36,743 nucleotides of DNA from the NCBI GenBank assembly GCA_944389185.1, contig CALXLL010000001.1, positions 157,014 through 193,756 of the forward strand, given 5' to 3'. A model generated the notes under the pieces. The model ran no database searches. It saw only the letters and a program-made list of their open reading frames with translations, and was not told the DNA's origin. This document shows, piece by piece, positions 16,901 through 23,094 of the stretch (position 1 is the stretch's first letter; each line of letters begins with the position of its first letter). Position numbers and translations under genes: made by a program. Source of the DNA: an uncultured Alphaproteobacteria bacterium. Its GTDB lineage: Bacteria; Pseudomonadota; Alphaproteobacteria; Rs-D84.

Positions 16901-17022
16901 TCTGCAAAAAGTGTGTCGTGACTCAGCAGTGCAAAAAAACAAAAACTCCTTTGTTCGGCGATTTGTATTGCGACGAGTGGGAAGAACCTTCACCAGAAAC
17001 TTGCACTGATATTCAATTTTAA
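13987..17022 (+). CDS. Large secreted cysteine-rich protein with a glycine-zipper domain, second of a tandem pair
   Basis: Paralogue of the preceding gene, 1011 aa from the ATG at 13987; a TTG at 13978 is also possible and no clear ribosome site is seen, so it may be translationally coupled to the gene ending 12 nt earlier. Signal peptide MKKCLAIFISLITLSFYNP to about VVGA, then a Ser/Thr/Ala/Arg linker. By my count the 38 mature cysteines match the first protein one for one. Near residues 820-930 it has a long Ala/Gly hydrophobic insert (for example AAGIGAAGGAAGAIAG) with membrane-like glycine-zipper spacing, which the first protein lacks. It ends in the same CTDIQF. Function unknown. Confidence 0.9.
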   Translation: MKKCLAIFISLITLSFYNPVVGAQVSSNRVARGQTNSSISNDTETASVSARSATAVRSAVVPSAASRTSASGRTTVTRSSGTSVNSSPTVTARAATTSSVIGTGTKVATATQNVVISPECQQKYEGCMDAFCMLDNVNGGRCLCSSSYEDLEAQLAEIEEMNLQSYQLSTLGVEVIESSNASLLGTDEYNGVDLSLWNQPAVQIEPEEGDEPIGLALYAESDAICQERIPECANQIDMLQLIYSQKIKSDCVAYENSLKQQKNESTTKLAEAQKALRDAALNQFQTSNKYDLGQCISEFKNCMMTTAGCGEDFSGCATTAAFHNTNPVNEEDVTVIPMHSIIGSSSSIDIYASTYDVLLAKKPMCDSVTNNCVAVKDQVWDAFLRESAPQLKNAELIAEDNIRQTCVSDISDCFQKACKDNIDPNDPDGSYDMCLTRPESMLSFCKSELNSCGIDTSSDKTAKESEIWDYVVAKLASMRVDSCTAELKACLQSEDRCGSDYSQCVGLDTESIIQLCPYDKLTGCKIVYGEKNIKGNDVYDEVYRLVQGIMLNIDNSMIAQCQQAVDEAMLKVCGSTDNCDNLILDEGLGARSLDYNICEYSLTDGTFDIDYSTCVSDVENVPDEKLGRIPGGAIDALGPVAPLVGVLDGTIYWESVDIDSDGQLMTAEEYFAKVGDEGVKDFQKERISDEINLLQRNINSAISMIESDPTVQYCMTGRKVQGVKLELGTDEGRFPQLTRSARLQIANSALSKARKNYADKYEEYNEKMSQDYARMAERLSEIRDENSKDARRETARIACVSLADLGALPKSPTPKSQIGKYITIAVVVATAVVVTVFTAGAGTIAMGAGIAAGVEAGGSTVAAAAGAAAGIGAAGGAAGAIAGSVFGAGGAIAGSAAGTAAAASLATSATTAIATGVVGGALGIAGTAAELSVTGNASNDASSQSYLSGYHKTDQWNFRETITTEFDLDSLVCKKCVVTQQCKKTKTPLFGDLYCDEWEEPSPETCTDIQF

Positions 17023-17029
17023 TTTTCCT

Positions 17030-17057
17030 TTGACAAGCTATTTGTTATATATATAAT
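17030..17057 (+). promoter_or_regulatory. Consensus promoter with almost no leader
   Basis: TTGACA (17030-17035), 16 nt, TATAAT (17052-17057): both boxes perfect. The expected start near 17064 is only a few bases before the ATG codons at 17068 and 17074, and no ribosome site fits between. Predicts a leaderless or near-leaderless mRNA. Confidence 0.75.
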
Positions 17058-17067
17058 AGCTTCCGCT

Positions 17068-17778
17068 ATGTTTATGAAAAGTAAATATTCTTTAAATAAA
17101 GAAACCGCGGCAGAGCTTTTTAATAAAAACTCGCCGGCTTACGTTATATCCAATGAAGATTTACGACTGGTAATGAATACAGTTAAACCAAACGGTAAAG
17201 ATGTATTAACTGTCGCAGGCAGTGGTGATCAACCTTTGTTCTTTCAGCTTGCCGGTGCAAAAATTATAGATACTTTCGATATCTCGATTAATTCTAAACG
17301 TATGATGAATGTAAAAGTAGCCGCAATAAAGTCTTTGAATTATGACGATTACTATGACGTTATGAAAAGTATAGCTGGGGGAAGCGCAGATTTCCCGGTT
17401 AAAAAAACTTATTTGTCTTCTTACTATATGCCATTAAAATCAGAATATATGGCGCTGAAAGAAAAAGTTAATAAACCTTATAATTTTATTCAGTCTGATT
17501 TGTATTCTTTATATAAAAATCTTAATAAAAAATACGATATATTTTATTTCTCTAATATCATTCAATATGATTTTGAGGCAAAAAAAATTATCGGTTTGTT
17601 GAATAATTTAAGACCTTTTATGAATAATAATGCTTTGATTGTATTATATGTTGCTCCGTATTTTATAATGGAAGAAATCGAAGGTTTTAGAAAAATTCAA
17701 AGCTATGTTAAAAAATGGGCCGGCGTTAATTTTGTTAGAAATTCGTCTCAGATGACTTGTGTGGTTAAGTCATTATAA
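17068..17778 (+). CDS. Probable SAM-binding transferase, DUF3419/BtaA-like fold
   Basis: Protein of 236 aa (or 234 from the ATG at 17074). DVLTVAGSGDQPLFFQLAGA (residues 45-64) is a Rossmann SAM-binding loop, and IDTFDISINSKRMMNVKVAA resembles the next strand of DUF3419 proteins, the family of BtaA, which makes betaine lipid headgroups. BtaA itself is much longer, so the substrate is uncertain; many short relatives are unassigned. No signal peptide, so cytoplasmic. Has a perfect promoter, is probably leaderless, and converges with the next gene, stop codon against stop codon. Confidence 0.6.
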   Translation: MFMKSKYSLNKETAAELFNKNSPAYVISNEDLRLVMNTVKPNGKDVLTVAGSGDQPLFFQLAGAKIIDTFDISINSKRMMNVKVAAIKSLNYDDYYDVMKSIAGGSADFPVKKTYLSSYYMPLKSEYMALKEKVNKPYNFIQSDLYSLYKNLNKKYDIFYFSNIIQYDFEAKKIIGLLNNLRPFMNNNALIVLYVAPYFIMEEIEGFRKIQSYVKKWAGVNFVRNSSQMTCVVKSL

Positions 17779-18711
17779 GTCTTCAAGCTTATTTATAACT
17801 TTTATCCCGACAGATTGCCATTCAGAGATTTTTGATTCCAAGTCTTGAATGTTGTCTTGATATAAGTAAATAATCGGCTGTTTATGCGTGATGTCTTTAA
17901 GCGTTAAGAGCTTTTTAATAGGTGATGCTTTTTGTTTGCCGGCTGCAAACCAAAAATCTGGATCGGCAATCCAAAAAGAAGAATCACTGTGAACAGCAAT
18001 AACAGAATCTTTCGTTTCTATAATATCTTCTGAAATTGTTGCGTCTGGATACTTTGCTTGAATTTGTTTTAATATTTCTTTTTCTGACATTTCATTATTT
18101 TGTTTTGTGGGCTCTGCATCAAAGTTTAAATCTGTAAATACAGGTATTTGTTCTTTTTGTTCATCGTCTTCATCAGATAAAGAAAAATCAAAATTATCAG
18201 GAATCGGTATTTCTGGTTCTTGTTGTGTCGTTGCCTGTGGCTGTTTTTCGCTTGATTGGGAACTAGAAAATTGTTCTGTAATCGTGGGAAAATATTTTTC
18301 TCTGGCTCGTAATCTTATAAACGCATTTACCAATTCCGTCGGAAGATTTTCTGGAAGATTATCATCTGGTGCAGGTTCAAGTTCTTTTTTTGCTTCTTCT
18401 TTGACTTCTTCTTTTTTTTCTTTCTTCTTTGTAGGAAACAGCTTGGGAATAGTAAATAAAGGTTTTTTTGTTCTGGCTATTATAGCTGTGGTGGCTATGT
18501 ATAAAGGCAGGGCAGCAAGTATCATTATGCCAAATGCAAAACCGGCAAAACCAACAAGTCTTGCATGTAATAAACGATGCCAGTTTTCCATAGAAAATAA
18601 ATTAAAGTTAAATAAAAAATACAAAATAAACCACACCGCAATAATATAAAAAAAAGTCCATAATATCGCGTATTTATTGCTTTTTATAAAATCTTGTATT
18701 TTTTTTATCAT
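17773..18711 (-). CDS. Two-helix inner-membrane protein of unknown function
   Basis: Unrecognised protein of 312 aa. The frame is open further upstream, but the ATG at 18711 is chosen because a perfect promoter ends 7 nt before it and an earlier start would run into the divergent gene. Two hydrophobic helices (WTFFYIIAVWFILYFLFNF and GFAFGIMILAALPLYIATTA) are followed by a Lys/Glu linker (KKKEKKEEVKEEAKKE), an acidic Gln/Ser-rich stretch and a compact C-terminal domain of about 100 aa with DSVIAVHSDSSFWIADPDFW. The C-terminal domain probably faces the cytoplasm. Its stop codon abuts that of the convergent gene. Confidence 0.75.
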   Translation of the reverse strand: MIKKIQDFIKSNKYAILWTFFYIIAVWFILYFLFNFNLFSMENWHRLLHARLVGFAGFAFGIMILAALPLYIATTAIIARTKKPLFTIPKLFPTKKKEKKEEVKEEAKKELEPAPDDNLPENLPTELVNAFIRLRAREKYFPTITEQFSSSQSSEKQPQATTQQEPEIPIPDNFDFSLSDEDDEQKEQIPVFTDLNFDAEPTKQNNEMSEKEILKQIQAKYPDATISEDIIETKDSVIAVHSDSSFWIADPDFWFAAGKQKASPIKKLLTLKDITHKQPIIYLYQDNIQDLESKISEWQSVGIKVINKLEDL

Positions 18712-18718
18712 ATAACAT

Positions 18719-18746
18719 ATTATAGACATTTCTGTATTTTTGTCAA
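18719..18746 (-). promoter_or_regulatory. Consensus promoter for the two-helix membrane protein
   Basis: Read on the minus strand: TTGACA (18746-18741), 16 nt, TATAAT (18724-18719). The -10 box ends 7 nt before the ATG at 18711, so transcription would start at or next to the A of ATG. A leaderless mRNA is predicted. Confidence 0.75.
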
Positions 18747-18838
18747 TGTTCTTTTTGAACCTTAAAAATCTTTTGTAAAAGTGCTTTTTTTTATAATGTT
18801 TTTGTGGCATAATATAAAAGATAAAAGGGAGATATTTC

Positions 18839-20911
18839 ATGCATAATTTGTTTAAATTATTCGGTATTTCGGCCATCAGTTTCGGGGCGTTGTTCTGTTG
18901 CTTTTCTGCAGAATCTGCGGAAAGTCTGGGCAGGGCGGCCTATAATGTCACTCGGTCTAATCGCACTGGGGCATTGACCGCAGCCGGTCAACGTATGCCT
19001 ACAATGCCGACTTTGTCTATAAATACCGTTGGAAATATGTCTCCTGACTTACCAACAACACCTTCAAATCCTGGCGGTGGGGACGGTGGCGATGATGATA
19101 ATCCTGATAATCCAGACAATCCAGATGAACCAACTTGCCCAGATGGTGGGGTTGAAAACTCGGATTATACAGTTGAAATGTGCATGAATGATATTCTGAC
19201 TTGTATTAATAATGGGGCTTTGTCTGGTGGATTAAATGACTTATTTAACGAAGATTTAAGAAATGCTATTGTAAACGGTATGGGGCTTTGTTCTGCTCAG
19301 GTCGAAAGATGCGTTGATGAAGTTCGCAAAGATTGCGATTATGTTTATAGCGGTTCCGCAGACGTTTGGATTGACTTTAACGCAAGAATTATCCAACCAG
19401 AATATTATAATTTCGTTTTACGTAAAACGGGTTTAACACCAAACCAAGCGGAAAATACTTGCTTGTTATTAGATAGAAATACTTACGGTTCTTCTTTCAA
19501 TGCCGTTTCTAATACCGGGGCGGTCACATCAGAATATAATCAAACCGTCGGTGCTTATAATAACCAAAACGGTAATGTGTTGGTTAAAAATCAACCGCAA
19601 GGCGTAAACGTAAATCAAGGTAATCTTGGGGTTGACGGTCAGCGTGGACATTATGCAAGATGGGATGCAACGACCGCCGAATGCTTAATCAGAGTCGCCG
19701 CTTATAATAAAGACGATCAAATAACGAATAGTTGGTTGTTCGGTGCGGCTGGTAACGACCAACCTGCAGAAGTATGGAAAGCGGCAGGTGACACATTCAC
19801 TTGCAACAGAGATTTATTCGGTTTTTCTCTTATGAATCAGACTAACACAGCAGCTGTCGTTGGGGTAGGTGGCGGTGCTTTACTTGGTGCTGGTGTCGGG
19901 GCTTTGGCCGGTCATGGTGATAGAGCGTTCGATTGTAATAATAAAAATCAGCTGAAAAAATTATCTGAAGATTTGAATAAGTCCGGTAATATCGCGATTA
20001 TAAACGAATATATGACTAATCAAATTCCTATGAACGGTGGGGATTTAACGCTTGCTCAGTGTCAAGAACTTGTAGAATTATATAATGTTTATAATCAAAT
20101 AATCACGGCTTTGGAAAAGTGCCCAGATACAAATCCTAATGTTTCCGTATCTAGCAGCTATTTATCAGAAGAATATACAATTAGCTGTGATGGTTATGAT
20201 ATTTTAGATGATTGTTTCGCTGCTAATGATGAAACTAAAGCTTGTGTAGGGAAGGGGTTTGAATACCCTCAAGACTGTGCAGATTTTCTTAGCAGTTATG
20301 AATCAGATACTTCTGTAACGTCAAGTTATGATAATAATTGCTTGTTTAAGCCGATTAATAACGCAAAAATTACAGGGAATAGTATTTATTGTATAGAACA
20401 GGGGGGAACTTGCATAGGTGCCAAAGACATGCGTCAAGAAATCAACAGAATGAAAACTGTCTTTGATAATCTTACGATACTTGGTGGTGAAGATTCTAAT
20501 ATGGGTAAGGCAATCGGTATCGGTGTCGGTGTAGGTGCTGGTGCCGGTGGATTGGCAACTGCTATTACGGCTTTTGTAGAAAGTAGCAATATTAATTGCC
20601 GCGTAGGTGACGGACTGGATAAAGTGGGATACGGTAAAGCTTATTCTATCGGGTCTTTGAAAGATTTCTATGTAAAGTGGAACCTTCGCTTGCCTGATAC
20701 GGTTGCACCGACAGTCACTGTAACAGATTGCGAATCTTGGAAAAAAGCTTGTGCGACTTTAACAGATTTGAATCAATGTAAAGCTGCGCAGATAAACTAT
20801 AAACCGGCAGATGCCAAGACGGTTACACTAGTAAAATCTGCGTGCACTATATCAGGAAGCGATTGCATAGAAAATTATCCGGTTGCGAAGTCTTATGGCG
20901 CATGCGAATAG
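18839..20911 (+). CDS. Secreted cysteine-rich protein with two glycine-zipper segments
   Basis: Unrecognised 690-aa protein. AAGGGAG stands 7 nt before the ATG. Signal peptide MHNLFKLFGISAISFGALFC to about ESAES, then a Gly/Asp/Asn/Pro linker with NPDNPDNPDEP near residue 90. The middle has paired cysteines (CSAQVERCVDEVRKDCDY, resembling the QVKEC units of the tandem pair). Two Gly-rich hydrophobic stretches, VVGVGGGALLGAGVGALAG (about 340-358) and AIGIGVGVGAGAGGLATAI (about 558-576), could insert in a membrane as hairpins. The C-terminus has more Cys pairs (CESWKKAC, CTISGSDC). Transcribed divergently from the membrane protein and closed by its own terminator. Function unknown. Confidence 0.85.
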   Translation: MHNLFKLFGISAISFGALFCCFSAESAESLGRAAYNVTRSNRTGALTAAGQRMPTMPTLSINTVGNMSPDLPTTPSNPGGGDGGDDDNPDNPDNPDEPTCPDGGVENSDYTVEMCMNDILTCINNGALSGGLNDLFNEDLRNAIVNGMGLCSAQVERCVDEVRKDCDYVYSGSADVWIDFNARIIQPEYYNFVLRKTGLTPNQAENTCLLLDRNTYGSSFNAVSNTGAVTSEYNQTVGAYNNQNGNVLVKNQPQGVNVNQGNLGVDGQRGHYARWDATTAECLIRVAAYNKDDQITNSWLFGAAGNDQPAEVWKAAGDTFTCNRDLFGFSLMNQTNTAAVVGVGGGALLGAGVGALAGHGDRAFDCNNKNQLKKLSEDLNKSGNIAIINEYMTNQIPMNGGDLTLAQCQELVELYNVYNQIITALEKCPDTNPNVSVSSSYLSEEYTISCDGYDILDDCFAANDETKACVGKGFEYPQDCADFLSSYESDTSVTSSYDNNCLFKPINNAKITGNSIYCIEQGGTCIGAKDMRQEINRMKTVFDNLTILGGEDSNMGKAIGIGVGVGAGAGGLATAITAFVESSNINCRVGDGLDKVGYGKAYSIGSLKDFYVKWNLRLPDTVAPTVTVTDCESWKKACATLTDLNQCKAAQINYKPADAKTVTLVKSACTISGSDCIENYPVAKSYGACE

Positions 20912-20931
20912 TTTTGACTTGCTAAAATAAC

Positions 20932-20960
20932 AAAAAGCACTACGAAAGTAGTGCTTTTTT
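20932..20960 (+). terminator. Intrinsic terminator after the 690-aa protein
   Basis: AAAAAGCACTAC (20932-20943) and GTAGTGCTTTTT (20948-20959) form a perfect 12-bp stem with a GAAA loop and a U-run. Confidence 0.92.
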
Positions 20961-21224
20961 ATTGGACGGTATAATGTTTATTTCCGGGTATAATTCTGGC
21001 ACGTTTAAAAAAAATATCCGTATAAAAAAGAACTAGTCGTGTAATTAAAGTCCTAAATATAATTATTTGCTTCACGATATTAATATCACGTAGCGATAAA
21101 TATGTTGATTAATATTATTATTGTTGTTTTACGTTTTAGATAGGCTTTTATATTAAATAAGCGAAAGTTATATGTATATAATTTACATATAAAAATGTAT
21201 CTGTTGAATATGTCCCTGTAAGCA
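20961..21224. other. Gene-free stretch with two symmetric sites
   Basis: No credible reading frame or known RNA is seen. It lies between two terminators, so it is probably little transcribed. It holds the palindrome GATATTAATATC (21076-21087) and the inverted repeat TTATATGTA/TACATATAA (21168-21176 with 21184-21192), whose loop contains TATAAT (21177-21182) but no matching -35 box. Two other TATAAT words (20970-20975 and 20989-20994) also lack a -35 box. Confidence 0.5.
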
Positions 21225-21259
21225 AAAATAAAGGCGTAACAAACTGTCGCCTTTATTTT
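21225..21259 (-). terminator. Terminator of the three-gene minus-strand operon
   Basis: AAAATAAAGGCG (21225-21236) pairs with CGCCTTTATTTT (21248-21259) around an 11-nt loop. On the minus strand it directly follows the operon's last stop codon and ends in a U-rich tract. The symmetry lets it work in both directions. Confidence 0.8.
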
Positions 21260-21286
21260 ATAATGTTTTATATAGAATTAATTTAT

Positions 21287-23074
21287 TTACATTTGTTGAT
21301 TTACAGCGTTTGTATTTTCTTGTTCGGTATTATTTTGAGCGTCTTTCGGATTATTTATAATCAAGTTACCCACAATACTGCCACCTGCACCAACGCCAGC
21401 TGTTATAGCACCTGCTGTTAGATTTGACTTTGTTTTTTCTGCTTGTTCTGATAATTGTGCAGCGTCTTCACCGCTGGTATTAGTTAAAGCACGATATACA
21501 GAAGCATAAGTGCCGTTTGTAATACCGATTGATGTGTCGTCATATAAACCAGAAGTGGCTTTATCCATAACGACTTCTGATTCTATACCAGGTGACATAT
21601 TAAGTGCTTCTTTACGTTGTTTTAAGTCAGCGGCAAGTTGTTGATATTCTGTATACAAAGGAAGTAATATGTTTGCGCCTGGCAAGGTGATATTTGCATC
21701 ACCACCTTTTGCTTGATAAGAACCATATGTGCAGCGGAAAGTGGCGATATATCCGGACATATCAAGTTCAGCTGCTGCATCAGCACTTTGTTCTGCCAAA
21801 GCGGAAGTCGCCATCATACCACCGATACCGGTTGCGCCGATACCGGCCCCGCCAAGTAATGTATTAGCAATTGATTGTTCGTTTGCTTTTGCTTCGTCTG
21901 CTTTTGCTTGTAATTCAGCAATTTCTTCTTCCGTTGCAGGTTCTACGTCTGAAACTTCGCTTTCTACACATTTACCTTTGCTTACTTCATAGCCTTCTTC
22001 ACATTTTGTAGCTTTACATTTACCGTTTTTTAGCTGACCTTCAGTTGCTTTAAATATTTGTGATAATTGTTCGGATGTGCAAGCGCCTTCCGATTGTTCG
22101 CAGCCGTTTTCATAATCGTTTGGCAGAAAACCGTCAGCACATTTTTTTACTACGCATTTTAATTCTTTGTCTTGTATTTGGTATATTGCACGAACTACAT
22201 TACTTTTGTTTTCTAAAGTGTTAATACAATCTTTGTTTTTTAAATCTTCGCAGGCGCCTGTTTCTTCATTATATTTATAGCGTGGTTCTTCACAAACAAT
22301 ATTTTCGCATTTTTTATTTTTTAGTTCATAACCTTTTTCACAAGCAGTTGGTATACAAATACCTTTTTGTAATTCACCGGCAGAAGCATTAGGGTCTACT
22401 TGTTTTACTGTATCTGTGCAATCACCTTCACTTTTGATACAAGTCGTTTTATCTTCATTTGCTATATAGCCTTTTTCACAGGTTTGTATTTCACATTTAC
22501 CGTTGTTACCATAGGTTGCTTTAGTTGCTTGTGGAACTTGGGCTTTAACGGTGCTTAAACAGTCGTCGCCTTTATTACTGACGCATTTGTTTGTTGACGG
22601 GTTTACTTTTAAGCCTTGATTTGGATCGCAAATAATTTGGCATTTTGTATTTGGTGCTGCGCCTATTAATTCGTAACCTTTATCGCATTCTATTGGATAA
22701 CATTTGTCTGTTTTTTCATCGTATTTTGTTTGTTTGTTTGGAAAATTATTTTTACATGATGTAATTACCGCTTCATCTAGCATATCTTTATCTAAATCTA
22801 GATCAATAGTCATATTTTCTGTTGGATTTGAAATAGTCTTATCTTCATAACCAATTAAAGTTACTGTTATAGGTTTGTTGTCAGGAACGGTGAGCGAGAA
22901 ATTACCTTTATTATCTGTTTCGCCACCATAAGGAGTGTTCCCTTCATAATAAACTATAGACGCATATGGAACAGTTTCGCCTGTTTCGGAGTCAATAACT
23001 GTTCCTGACACTGTTTTTGCGAGTGTCGGTAAAGATAATAAAATTAAACAAAATCCTAATAATATTTTTTTCAT
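21287..23074 (-). CDS. Secreted protein with a CarboxypepD_reg-like domain and four cysteine repeats
   Basis: Protein of 595 aa. Signal peptide MKKILLGFCLILLSLPTLA. Residues 21-95 resemble the carboxypeptidase-regulatory-like beta-sandwich common in Bacteroidota surface proteins: VSGTVIDSETGETVPYASI, GGETDNKGNFSLTVPD and VTLIGYEDKTI. Residues 171-371 hold four tandem units of about 50 aa ending in CE.GY and KC (CEKGYIANEDKTTC, CEKGYELKNKKC, CADGFLPNDYENGC, CEEGYEVSKGKC). A glycine zipper (LLGGAGIGATGIGGMMATSA, 407-426) and a second one near the C-terminus follow. Last gene of a three-gene operon. Surface or periplasmic; role unknown. Confidence 0.85.
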   Translation of the reverse strand: MKKILLGFCLILLSLPTLAKTVSGTVIDSETGETVPYASIVYYEGNTPYGGETDNKGNFSLTVPDNKPITVTLIGYEDKTISNPTENMTIDLDLDKDMLDEAVITSCKNNFPNKQTKYDEKTDKCYPIECDKGYELIGAAPNTKCQIICDPNQGLKVNPSTNKCVSNKGDDCLSTVKAQVPQATKATYGNNGKCEIQTCEKGYIANEDKTTCIKSEGDCTDTVKQVDPNASAGELQKGICIPTACEKGYELKNKKCENIVCEEPRYKYNEETGACEDLKNKDCINTLENKSNVVRAIYQIQDKELKCVVKKCADGFLPNDYENGCEQSEGACTSEQLSQIFKATEGQLKNGKCKATKCEEGYEVSKGKCVESEVSDVEPATEEEIAELQAKADEAKANEQSIANTLLGGAGIGATGIGGMMATSALAEQSADAAAELDMSGYIATFRCTYGSYQAKGGDANITLPGANILLPLYTEYQQLAADLKQRKEALNMSPGIESEVVMDKATSGLYDDTSIGITNGTYASVYRALTNTSGEDAAQLSEQAEKTKSNLTAGAITAGVGAGGSIVGNLIINNPKDAQNNTEQENTNAVNQQM

Positions 23075-23094
23075 TTCTTTTACTTTTTGCGGTT

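Noticed and set aside
18712-18876. N-terminal extension of the two-helix membrane protein
   Set aside because: It would cross its own consensus promoter and overlap the divergent gene's start; the ATG at 18711 fits better.
19846-19911. Glycine-zipper stretch as evidence for a known OmpA/Lpp-type lipoprotein family
   Set aside because: The glycine pattern alone is not family-specific, and no lipobox or peptidoglycan-binding motif was found.
21962-22564. Cysteine repeats as true EGF domains
   Set aside because: Cysteine count and spacing per unit do not fit the six-cysteine EGF pattern.
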